DNA of 64,000 nucleotides from Jaenimonas drosophilae (lineage: Eukaryota; Euglenozoa; Kinetoplastea; Trypanosomatida; Trypanosomatidae). The notes below the pieces were generated by a model that was not told the DNA's origin, did no database searches, and saw nothing but the letters and a program-made list of their open reading frames with translations. Location of the stretch: NCBI GenBank assembly GCA_030849065.1, contig JASAON010001581.1, positions 1,003 to 65,002 of the forward strand, read 5' to 3'. Positions 17,681-26,242 of this stretch are shown here, piece after piece (position 1 is the first letter of the stretch; every line of letters starts with the position of its first letter). A program made the translations under genes and the position numbers.

Positions 17681-19507
17681 ATGCGATGCATTGCCCATAT
17701 TGATTTGGATTGCTTCTACGCACAGGTGGAGGCCGTACGGCTGGGGGTGAACTGCCGAGACATCCCCTTTGTGCTATCGCAGTGGGGCAACATGATTGCG
17801 GTGAATTACCCCGCCCGTGCACAGGGTGTTCGTCGCATGGACTCAGTGGATGAGGTGAAGGAGAAGTGCCCCAACGCCTACATTGCCTGTGTTGCCACGT
17901 ACCGCGTTGGAGAGTCGGAGTACCGCTACCATCCCAATCCAAATAAGCAGACGCACAAGGTGTCTCTGGAGCCATACCGGGACGCTAGCCGAAGAATATT
18001 TGCCATTCTTCGAAGTGAACCCAATACAAAGGTGGAAAAGGCTGGTATTGACGAGGCCTTTTTGGATGTGACGGAGGCAGCACGGCGTGAGCTGGAAGTG
18101 ATGCGCGCTGCACACCCCGAGACTGCAGCGCCATTGGACCCTGTTGCGAATGTGCTGGAGCACTCTACCAAACTGATTGAGGACCGCCGGGAGGAGATGG
18201 AGAAGTGGTTTGCGGAGCGTGGGTCAAGCTTGGAGGCTGCCTACGATGGCCCGATGCGCCAGTTGAAGCGCGGTGTTGTGCATGGTGGATGCAGCGGAAG
18301 CCGTGCGTTTTCTGTGAGTAGTGGCTGCACACCTGAAGAGGCTGTAGAGCAGTATGAGAACAGCCTCCTCCTGTGCGCTGCGTCGCATGTGGTGAAGAGG
18401 CTCCGCCAGCGAGTCTACGATGAGCTGCACTACGACTGCTCTGCTGGTATAGCCCACAACCGCCTTCTTGCCAAGTGCATCAGTGCCACGCACAAGCCGA
18501 ACCAACAAACGCTGTTGCTGCCTGACCGTGCGTCTTCTGCACTGTTTGCGCTGCAGTTTGAGAGACTTCGTGGGTTTGGTGGGAAGTTTGGCCAAGCTGT
18601 GCGCGAGGTGTGCGGTGGTGCGGAGTTGTGCAGTGAGGCATGGCTTGTGCCTCTGCCACAGTTGTTTCAGCTGGACCACACTCACTACCACTCGACGGAG
18701 GATGGTGAGGCAATGCGAGTTCCGCTGACGAGAGCAAAGCGAAGTCGCACTGCATCAGAAGGTGCGTCTGGGGACCACGTCGCGCGCTTGAACTCCATGT
18801 TTGGTTATTTCCGCTTACGTGGTTTTGACGATGACGAACTTTCTGGCCGTGTGATGGTGAAGAGCCTCATGGCGTGCAAAAATTTCTCACCCCCAACGGA
18901 AGACGTGGAGGGCATGCGAAAGTGGATTATTGTGCTCTCTGGAGAGCTCGCGGCACGGCATGAGGACCTGCTGCGGGAGTACGCCTACCGTGGGCACAAT
19001 CTGAACGTGAAACTTGGCTGTGGCGGACTCTACAACCTCGCTGGGGTGGGCACACGAACGACGCGGTTACCCGAGCTCGTCACGGCAGAGTTGCTTCTAT
19101 CATTAGCCCTTTCCGAGGTACAAGACATTTTGAGTTGCCGTGACTCCAGTACCCCTGCCGCGGTGAACAGCGTTACACTGACGATTGGGGATTTGGGCCC
19201 CACTACACATGCAGCGCAGCGCACTCTGGCTTCCTTTTTCCCCACTGCAACTTCGCCCGTGGCGAGTGTGAAGCAAGAAGGCGGCTCTGTGGAGATTGTT
19301 GAACTCTCGAGCGGTACCAGTCGCGAGGGATCGTCGGCCAGCGTCGTGGTGTGGGAGGATGCTGATGGCTCTGCAACAAACAAGCCCGGAGAAGTTGTGC
19401 TGGAGGTTGGGGATGATTTAGCGGAAGTTCTCCGTAGTACCAGTAGCTGTATCATTGTGGATACCGAGGGGGGTACTCCCACAACCACAACTTCTGGTTG
19501 CTGCTAA
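17681..19507 (+). CDS. DNA polymerase eta, tandem copy 1
   Basis: Y-family translesion polymerase that copies past UV lesions; nuclear. 608 residues. Catalytic motifs are HIDLDCFYAQVE (first Asp) and AGIDEAFLDVT (Asp-Glu pair); IAVNYPAR supplies the Tyr and Arg that contact the nucleotide, and HKPNQQT lies in the thumb. The core carries an insertion after AFLDVT (about 70 residues, acidic and helical) also found in copy 2. Residues 513-520, QRTLASFF, form a textbook PCNA-interacting box. Two acidic, hydrophobic patches (VEIVEL, CIIVDTE) resemble SUMO-interacting motifs. Bases 18038-18651 are identical to copy 2. Sure of family and of eta rather than kappa. Confidence 0.93.
   Translation: MRCIAHIDLDCFYAQVEAVRLGVNCRDIPFVLSQWGNMIAVNYPARAQGVRRMDSVDEVKEKCPNAYIACVATYRVGESEYRYHPNPNKQTHKVSLEPYRDASRRIFAILRSEPNTKVEKAGIDEAFLDVTEAARRELEVMRAAHPETAAPLDPVANVLEHSTKLIEDRREEMEKWFAERGSSLEAAYDGPMRQLKRGVVHGGCSGSRAFSVSSGCTPEEAVEQYENSLLLCAASHVVKRLRQRVYDELHYDCSAGIAHNRLLAKCISATHKPNQQTLLLPDRASSALFALQFERLRGFGGKFGQAVREVCGGAELCSEAWLVPLPQLFQLDHTHYHSTEDGEAMRVPLTRAKRSRTASEGASGDHVARLNSMFGYFRLRGFDDDELSGRVMVKSLMACKNFSPPTEDVEGMRKWIIVLSGELAARHEDLLREYAYRGHNLNVKLGCGGLYNLAGVGTRTTRLPELVTAELLLSLALSEVQDILSCRDSSTPAAVNSVTLTIGDLGPTTHAAQRTLASFFPTATSPVASVKQEGGSVEIVELSSGTSREGSSASVVVWEDADGSATNKPGEVVLEVGDDLAEVLRSTSSCIIVDTEGGTPTTTTSGCC
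18038..18651 (+). repeat. 614-bp segment identical to 20204-20817
   Basis: Reading both copies base by base, I find no difference over 614 bases at an offset of 2166. The identity breaks abruptly on both sides: the bases before and after differ, and the flanking protein regions diverge strongly. The segment covers the second catalytic motif through the start of the thumb/little finger. Confidence 0.95.
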
Positions 19508-19843
19508 CTTGACGCGAATAACAGGACAGGTGCATGGCTGATCTTGGGGGGGGGGCACACTTTTTTGCATGGGTGACCTGCTGTTGTTGTGGGTACGTGG
19601 TGGTGGTGCGGTTGTGGATGAGTATCCTCATACATGGGTTGAACTCAACCACCGAATGGCACTTAAACCACACACCATCATAATGCACTGTGAAGGAATA
19701 AGGCAAACTGAGTCACTTGGCAGCTCTACTCTTGGGACACCACACCCCCTCTTATCTTTCCCCTCTTTGCACTTCTTCCACCGCTTCCATGTGTCTGCCA
19801 GCACAACACCACGACCATCCACCTAGCAGGCTGACTGGCATCG
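19508..19843. other. spacer between the two Pol eta genes
   Basis: No gene. Carries a G run at about 19545-19555 and a C/T-rich tract at about 19740-19790 (CCCCCTCTTATCTTTCCCC) that can act as the pyrimidine tract for copy 2. It does not resemble the region upstream of copy 1. Confidence 0.5.
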
Positions 19844-21802
19844 ATGCAATGCATCGTTCACATTGACTTAGATTGCTTTTATGCTCAGGTGGAGGCGGTT
19901 CGCCAGGGAATTGATTGCCGTACTACTCCATATGCCACAGTACAATGGAATAACTTCATCGCCGTCAACTACCCTGCGCGGGATCGGGGGGTGCAGCGCT
20001 TCAAGGACAACCCGGCAACGGCTCGGGAGAAGTGCCCCGAGCTACTCACGTCGCACGTCGCAACCTTCAGTCGTGGGGAGGCTAGCTACAGCTACCATCC
20101 ATCCCCACGCATTGCCACGCACAAGGTGGCACTAGAGCCCTATCGAGAGGCCAGTCGCAAGATATTTGCCATCCTTCGAAGTGAAGGTGGAGTTATGGTG
20201 GGGAAGGCTGGTATTGACGAGGCCTTTTTGGATGTGACGGAGGCAGCACGGCGTGAGCTGGAAGTGATGCGCGCTGCACACCCCGAGACTGCAGCGCCAT
20301 TGGACCCTGTTGCGAATGTGCTGGAGCACTCTACCAAACTGATTGAGGACCGCCGGGAGGAGATGGAGAAGTGGTTTGCGGAGCGTGGGTCAAGCTTGGA
20401 GGCTGCCTACGATGGCCCGATGCGCCAGTTGAAGCGCGGTGTTGTGCATGGTGGATGCAGCGGAAGCCGTGCGTTTTCTGTGAGTAGTGGCTGCACACCT
20501 GAAGAGGCTGTAGAGCAGTATGAGAACAGCCTCCTCCTGTGCGCTGCGTCGCATGTGGTGAAGAGGCTCCGCCAGCGAGTCTACGATGAGCTGCACTACG
20601 ACTGCTCTGCTGGTATAGCCCACAACCGCCTTCTTGCCAAGTGCATCAGTGCCACGCACAAGCCGAACCAACAAACGCTGTTGCTGCCTGACCGTGCGTC
20701 TTCTGCACTGTTTGCGCTGCAGTTTGAGAGACTTCGTGGGTTTGGTGGGAAGTTTGGCCAAGCTGTGCGCGAGGTGTGCGGTGGTGCGGAGTTGTGCAGT
20801 GAGGCATGGCTTGTGCCGTTGCCACAGTTGTATCAGCTGAGTGTTGCGGCTCCTACTGAGGAGGATGACGCACCAGATGAAACAACGCGCCAGACGCTAC
20901 TCGTGGCCGATGGAACGCATCCTAGTCGAGCGAGCTGTGCATCGACGGCGGGAAAGGAGCCTGTTGGCGTGTCGGTGTTTTACAGTCTTCGTGGTTTTGG
21001 TGGTGCTTCCGTGAGTGACCCAGCCCTCCCTCGTTCAATTGGATCGAGCAAGGTCTTCTATGAAGCAGAAACGTCGTGGAGGGCGGTGGCGGATTGGATT
21101 GGCGCACTGGTTGCAGAAATCTTGTTCCGGTTCGACGATTATGCACACAAGTTTCGCGTCGAGCAGCTCTCACTTGGTGCACGTGTGGCGCTTCGGAAAG
21201 GAGTGGGACTGCCTGATGAGGTGGCACGCCGAACGCGTCGTCAGCGTGTTGCCATTGATGGCCATGCTCTCAGTGCGGAGCTACTTCATGCACAAGGCAC
21301 GCTGCTGATGCGACAGCTCATGGAGGAAGGTTGTCAGGAGGTGCGGCGTTCATCCGAACCCATGAGCGACGACTCGGCGCTTCCATTGAGTTGGGCGGAG
21401 CTCACCTTGTCTGGATTTGAGCCACTTGCGACGAACTCAGAGGACACAGCATCCGGTTCCACGCTTCATCAACCAACCCTTTCGGCAATGTTCGCCAAGG
21501 CAGCTGCGGTCCAGCGAGAGAAACCGGATGATGTGGAGGTGGTCGAGGACGTCTTGCACGAGGGAACTCACGACAAGGCACCTCCAGCGGTGGCCGCCCA
21601 TTCGGTCGCACCAAAGCGGCCTAGTGAGCGGAGTACGCTGATGCACTTTTTCGGCCCGTCGAGCAAATCTGCTCTGCCGTTGTCTAAGAAGCCTCGCATG
21701 GAGGATCATGCGGGCCCCTTGAATGTTTCCGAGTCTGCGTGCGACGCGAGTTTTGTGGACGTGGATGCGACGGGGAGTGAGAGTGACGGGGAGGTGGAGT
21801 AG
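19844..21802 (+). CDS. DNA polymerase eta, tandem copy 2
   Basis: Second Y-family polymerase gene, 652 residues, same strand, 336 bases after copy 1. All catalytic motifs are intact (HIDLDCFYAQVE, IAVNYPAR, AGIDEAFLDVT, HKPNQQT), so both copies should be active. The N-terminal about 120 residues and everything after the identical core differ from copy 1. The little-finger region here has its own sequence (SLRGFGGASVSD), and the tail holds two PCNA-box-like sites, QPTLSAMF (about 543-550) and STLMHFF (about 597-603), then a basic KKPR and an acidic end. Separate tails suggest different partners; that is inference. Confidence 0.93.
   Translation: MQCIVHIDLDCFYAQVEAVRQGIDCRTTPYATVQWNNFIAVNYPARDRGVQRFKDNPATAREKCPELLTSHVATFSRGEASYSYHPSPRIATHKVALEPYREASRKIFAILRSEGGVMVGKAGIDEAFLDVTEAARRELEVMRAAHPETAAPLDPVANVLEHSTKLIEDRREEMEKWFAERGSSLEAAYDGPMRQLKRGVVHGGCSGSRAFSVSSGCTPEEAVEQYENSLLLCAASHVVKRLRQRVYDELHYDCSAGIAHNRLLAKCISATHKPNQQTLLLPDRASSALFALQFERLRGFGGKFGQAVREVCGGAELCSEAWLVPLPQLYQLSVAAPTEEDDAPDETTRQTLLVADGTHPSRASCASTAGKEPVGVSVFYSLRGFGGASVSDPALPRSIGSSKVFYEAETSWRAVADWIGALVAEILFRFDDYAHKFRVEQLSLGARVALRKGVGLPDEVARRTRRQRVAIDGHALSAELLHAQGTLLMRQLMEEGCQEVRRSSEPMSDDSALPLSWAELTLSGFEPLATNSEDTASGSTLHQPTLSAMFAKAAAVQREKPDDVEVVEDVLHEGTHDKAPPAVAAHSVAPKRPSERSTLMHFFGPSSKSALPLSKKPRMEDHAGPLNVSESACDASFVDVDATGSESDGEVE
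20204..20817 (+). repeat. 614-bp segment identical to 18038-18651
   Basis: Second member of the identical pair in the Pol eta tandem. The sharp ends inside coding sequence fit gene conversion better than a recent whole-gene duplication. Confidence 0.95.
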
Positions 21803-22048
21803 GCTTGGCCTTACCCTTGACCTGTGTTGTTGCTGAACTGTGTGAAGAGGCTGCCAGACAGTACAGGTGGAGCCACTTGGCATTCTGTCCAAGATGTGTT
21901 ATTGTTGCGATGAATCCTGCTTCTTGTTCCTCACCAGACGATGATGATGATGATGTGTGGATGAAGAGTCGTCTTCTATGTGTGTGCTCCACTTCTTGCC
22001 CTTCTCCATCTTTCCATCTCAATTGACCTTCTGTTGTTTCTCTGCATG

Positions 22049-22071
22049 AAAACTTTTTTTTTTTCCTCCAG
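22049..22071 (+). promoter_or_regulatory. trans-splice acceptor of the DEAD-box gene
   Basis: Eleven T followed by CCTCCAG (AG at 22070-22071), 30 bases before the ATG at 22102. Confidence 0.6.
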
Positions 22072-22101
22072 TGTTGTTTTTGCACACATCACGAAGGAAG
22101 G

Positions 22102-23970
22102 ATGTACAACTGGGAGAACTCCGGCAAGCCACAGCGCAAGAAGGTCAAGAAGACCGGAACGGTGGTGCTGCACAGCGATGAGGCCGTCGATACCGCCTTT
22201 GAGCGACTCCTGAAGGAGGTTCCCGTGGAGCGAACACGCGAGAGAGAGGCCGAGGCCGCTCCGGTGAAGTCGGCGCTCATGACCCAAGAAACGGCGAAGC
22301 GTCTTCAGTCCGCGATGGGCTTTGAGCAGCTCCTTCCATGCCAGGCGCAGTGCTACCGAGGCATCTTCAATGGACGTGATGCCATCCTGCACAGCCGAAC
22401 GGGGAGTGGCAAGACCTTGGCCTATGCCCTCCCCTTGATTGAGCGGCATCTTCTCCTGGAGGCGGCCAAGAAGGAGGACCGCGAGGGCCCCTTCCTCCTC
22501 ATCTTCGTCTTCAGCAACGACCTGGCTGTCCAGACGAAGGGCGTGCTTGAGAAGGTGTACCCATCCCTCAAGGTGGCGGTAGGTGGTATGGATGCCCTCA
22601 ATGGCAAGCTTGACGTGCTGATCGGAACGGTGCGCCACATTGATGAGGCCATTCGAGGACGCAAGGTTGCGGCAGCAGCAACGGCTGCCGAGGAGAAGGA
22701 GAAGGCCGCCAAGGACCAACTCTTTGGGAAGCAACCCCACTCCAGCAAGCGCCGCCGTGCCGAGGAGGAGGAGGATGGCGACGATGAAGAGGATGCGGAT
22801 CTCAACGAGGACGACGACGAGGATGAGGTGGACGGGAACGACCACACCGCATCTCACGGGGAGGTGAGTGCGGCTGATGTTCGTGCGGTTGTCGTGGACG
22901 AGGTGGACACCACTCTCGGCCCCCGCTTCTCCAACGTTGGCCGACGCATGAAGAATTTGCTCAAGTTCGTGAGGCACCACAACGGGTCCTTGACGGACGG
23001 CCTGCTCAATGACTTCCGCGCCCATCACTACGTTCTCTGTGGTGCAACGGTTCCCAATTGGGTGATCAAGGCGGGCTTCTTGGGGGTGAAGAAGTTCTAC
23101 TACCAACTCATTACCGTCGGGACGGAGAAGCTCCCCGCGCAGCTGGAGTGCCACAAGCTCTTCTGCCCAGCCGCCAAGCGTGTGGAGATGGCCGTGTCGC
23201 TCCTGCGCTCGGAGCGTGCCTTCCTGGGCCGCACCATTGTCTTTGGCCATCCGAAGCAGGTGAAGGAGCTGGAGGCCGCCCTTGCGGCGGCGGCCCCGGC
23301 GAAGCAGGCGAAGGGAGGGGCCTCTGCGAGCAGCGTCGTTGCCCGCACGCTCACCTTGCAGGAGGAGGAGGCCGACCGCATCCAGTCCATTGAAGACTTC
23401 AACGCCAAGAGGTGCAATGTGCTCCTGTGCACCGACTACGCCGCCCGTGGCCTTGATTTTGTGGAGGTGGACTCCGTCCTGATGTTGTCTCTGCCCAAGT
23501 CCAACATGGCTGCGGAAACTTTTGTGCATCGCGCCGGTCGAACCGCCCGCGTGGGCCGCGCTGGCCGTTGCCTGGTGCTCTTTGGCAATGGCGATGCCGA
23601 GCCCCTCGATGCCATCACCAAGGCCACCCATACCGAGTTCCGCATCTTTTCTCCATCCACCGGTGCCAACTCCGCCTCCAACAACAAGGGCCACGGCACA
23701 TCGACGCCCGCGGCGGCAGCCACGGTGCGCTATGAGCTCACGGTGCGCAACCCATTCAAAATGACGCGACCCACTGCCGTGCCCCCTGCGAAGGAGGTGC
23801 TGCAGACCCAGGTTGGCGACGAGCTCCGCAAGAAGATCCAGTCCGTGGAGGAGAAGGATGGCGGGGAGAAGGTCGTCTTCACCGTGCCCGCCGCCATCGC
23901 GCACGAGGTGAAGAAGCGGCTGTGGAAGTATTCCCTGAAGGAGGTGGCAACCGTTGCCGCAAGGAAGTAG
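22102..23970 (+). CDS. divergent DEAD-box RNA helicase
   Basis: ATP-dependent RNA helicase, 622 residues. Visible motifs: Q-motif GFEQLLPCQ, motif I SRTGSGKT, motif II DEVD (not DEAD), motif III GAT, motif V CTDYAARGLD and motif VI HRAGRTARVGR. Motif Ia is weak (SNDLAVQ), which marks a divergent member. Between motifs Ib and II there is an insertion of about 80 residues: a Lys/Ala helix, then a run of Asp and Glu. The C-terminal 130 residues are unique. Codons end mostly in G or C, unlike the genes before 15 kb. The subfamily and RNA target cannot be read from the sequence. Confidence 0.9.
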   Translation: MYNWENSGKPQRKKVKKTGTVVLHSDEAVDTAFERLLKEVPVERTREREAEAAPVKSALMTQETAKRLQSAMGFEQLLPCQAQCYRGIFNGRDAILHSRTGSGKTLAYALPLIERHLLLEAAKKEDREGPFLLIFVFSNDLAVQTKGVLEKVYPSLKVAVGGMDALNGKLDVLIGTVRHIDEAIRGRKVAAAATAAEEKEKAAKDQLFGKQPHSSKRRRAEEEEDGDDEEDADLNEDDDEDEVDGNDHTASHGEVSAADVRAVVVDEVDTTLGPRFSNVGRRMKNLLKFVRHHNGSLTDGLLNDFRAHHYVLCGATVPNWVIKAGFLGVKKFYYQLITVGTEKLPAQLECHKLFCPAAKRVEMAVSLLRSERAFLGRTIVFGHPKQVKELEAALAAAAPAKQAKGGASASSVVARTLTLQEEEADRIQSIEDFNAKRCNVLLCTDYAARGLDFVEVDSVLMLSLPKSNMAAETFVHRAGRTARVGRAGRCLVLFGNGDAEPLDAITKATHTEFRIFSPSTGANSASNNKGHGTSTPAAAATVRYELTVRNPFKMTRPTAVPPAKEVLQTQVGDELRKKIQSVEEKDGGEKVVFTVPAAIAHEVKKRLWKYSLKEVATVAARK

Positions 23971-24501
23971 GGCAGCCCAAGGCCAACCCTCTTGCTGTGG
24001 TGCGAACAGCACACCCATCATCATGCCCCCCGGGAATTGAAGGCGTACTTCGAGTAACATAAACGACCTAATTAGGAATTTTTCATTCCGCCCCTTTCTT
24101 TGTGTTTGCTGACGTTGGCAGACGAGAGTAACCCACGAAGGACTTGCACCCCGCCGGCATCACGGTGGCCACTCAGCCCTCTATCTCTCTCTTTTCCTTC
24201 CCACCACCTTCCTCTCCTCTTCACGACGTGGCCCCTTTGGGCAGCAGAGTGGCACAAGAGGCTTTTGGTGGTGACTAAGGTGGGGGGGGGGGTGGGTGGG
24301 TGGGAGTGGAGCTGATGCTCGGTCGATCGTTGCGGTGCTTCACGCGTTCATTCTTGCATTATATTCTTTTCATTCTTTTCTTCGTCTTCCCTCTCACGCA
24401 AGGTCCATCGAGTCTCCGACGACGGGGGATTCAAGCGGACGTACCATAGCATCAATCTCCATTGTGTGGGGCATCACCCATCAACACGTCCACGGAATCC
24501 G
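23971..24501. other. spacer after the helicase gene
   Basis: No gene supported; short frames here have no recognisable features. C/T-rich tracts at about 24178-24225 and 24355-24395, a G run at 24281-24290, and a GTGGG cluster. Confidence 0.45.
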
Positions 24502-25995
24502 ATGCGGGGCCATCCTGGACGTGTGTGGCGTACTTGTTGGCTTCTTGGCCGGGCGACGACGAGCCGACGCTGCGCGCACACCGGCTCCTCAGCTACTGCC
24601 ATCAGCCTGGATGAGGTGGTGGCCTCCTTCCGGTCCTCGGCGCATGCGGTGGGGTGTTCCGTAAAGGGGGCATATCAACGCCACGCCGCGGGCATTCCCT
24701 CGACGACCGTCGAGGCCCAACTCACCCAAACACGCGTCGTCGCGAGTGGGCCCTCGGGCTCTGCCTCGGCCCTCTCCATGTGCTGGCAGAGCATCAGCCC
24801 CTACTGCTTCAAGCGGGCCTCTCCCTCCTCGCCATCATCATTAGACGACGCCACCACGGAGCCCATCACCTCCTCAGCCTTTGTGGTGTTGCCGTGGGAT
24901 TGGCATCGCGCGGTGCGGGAGGTGGCGGACCAGCTTCCCTACGAAGGTGTGGCGGAGCCAGGCTTGGTGCAGCTGCTGCTTCCACTGTGCCCGCCCGAGG
25001 TGGCTGACCAACTTGCCGTGGCCCCCGCCCGTGGTGCTGCCAGCCGCTCGGTGGCGGCGGTTCTCACGGGTGAACCCCGAAGTCTTGCCGGGTGGCTGCA
25101 CCGCCACTTTGCCGCCCACCTTCTGGTCTCGGCCTCGGCCACGACGGGGGAGGCCGTGTATCGATGTGCGGGGCGGGACCACCGCCATCTCATTGAAGCC
25201 CTCGGTGCGGATGGCTATGCCGCGGCGAAGCTGGACCACACCCTCTCCGCCATGCATGAAGTTCTCGGCGCCATGGCACGTGTGGGCCGCGACCGCAACA
25301 CACCGCAGTGGATAGACACACGTGTGGTTGCCGCGGCCATACCCCCACACCGGCAGTGGCCGGCACGTAGCCCGGAAGAATGGGCCACACTGCTCCATCA
25401 CCCCGCTTTGCGTGCCGCCTTTGATGTGAAGCCGCTGCTGCAGGTGCGCCGAGCGCGTCGGCCGAACCAGACGCGCCTCCTCGTGGATGTGGCGGCGGTG
25501 CTGAGTGAGATGGGCGGACGTGGCGGGTTGCCAGACGGGGAGGACGCCCTGCCGTCTATTGTCCATCGAGTGTGCACGACGCTGGATCTCACGGGAGGGG
25601 TGGAGGCCACCCGTATTACGCTCTTCCGCCCGCCACCTAAACGTGGTACTCCACCCACTGAAGCATCGAACATGGCGCGGCAGTGGACGCCAACGACCAC
25701 CACCTCGCTGCTCCGCACGCACGTGGTGGAGGAGGTGCCCGTGGATGCTTTTCTGGATGCCCACCACGTCATTGCAGCCGCCGTCAGTGGCGTGACCCCT
25801 GTGGAGCAGCAGCAGCAGCAGCCCATCAACGCAGCCGACGACGATGCAGGGCCCACCCCGAACACCGCTCTCGATGTAGTTGTGTTTTGTGGTGAGGCCA
25901 ACAAGGCAGTGATGCTCGAGGCACTTCGCACTGTGCGTCGATCGGACTTGTGCATCAAGCTTTGCACCCCAACATTCCAGCCTGAAACTCTGTGA
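24502..25995 (+). CDS. hypothetical protein, 497 residues
   Basis: Not recognised. Basic N-terminus, then a largely globular middle (VLPWDWHRAVREVADQLPY, DLVQ-like helices) and a C-terminal part with a five-Gln run. The frame is open from 24466 but begins there with GTG; the first ATG is 24502. GC-rich codons match the flanking genes. The N-terminal 60 residues, rich in Arg, Ser and Ala with few acids, could be an organellar presequence; that is weak inference. A TPR or HEAT fold is not evident. Confidence 0.6.
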   Translation: MRGHPGRVWRTCWLLGRATTSRRCAHTGSSATAISLDEVVASFRSSAHAVGCSVKGAYQRHAAGIPSTTVEAQLTQTRVVASGPSGSASALSMCWQSISPYCFKRASPSSPSSLDDATTEPITSSAFVVLPWDWHRAVREVADQLPYEGVAEPGLVQLLLPLCPPEVADQLAVAPARGAASRSVAAVLTGEPRSLAGWLHRHFAAHLLVSASATTGEAVYRCAGRDHRHLIEALGADGYAAAKLDHTLSAMHEVLGAMARVGRDRNTPQWIDTRVVAAAIPPHRQWPARSPEEWATLLHHPALRAAFDVKPLLQVRRARRPNQTRLLVDVAAVLSEMGGRGGLPDGEDALPSIVHRVCTTLDLTGGVEATRITLFRPPPKRGTPPTEASNMARQWTPTTTTSLLRTHVVEEVPVDAFLDAHHVIAAAVSGVTPVEQQQQQPINAADDDAGPTPNTALDVVVFCGEANKAVMLEALRTVRRSDLCIKLCTPTFQPETL

Positions 25996-26242
25996 CCGCA
26001 CCACCACCACCACCGCGACATGGTTGGCTGGCCTGCGTGTCTCTGGAGTCATGGAGGCCCTGATATCTACAGAAGATACCCATCCTAATGCATTTATTGC
26101 GTGTTGTGTTGATGTGAATGTGGCGTCTTGCCATCATGTCGGAGTATACCCTCTTCCACTGCATCTACATGTTTTCTTCGTTCTTCTCTTTTTTTTTCTT
26201 TTCGAGTTTTTGTAGTTTTCTGCGTGGCGTGCACCATTGCGG

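Noticed and set aside
21976..24060. A 694-codon frame on the minus strand, longer than the helicase frame it overlaps
   Set aside because: It mirrors the helicase codons and is explained by strong G/C third positions. It has no domain, is Leu/His/Gly-rich, and lies against the transcription direction of the block.
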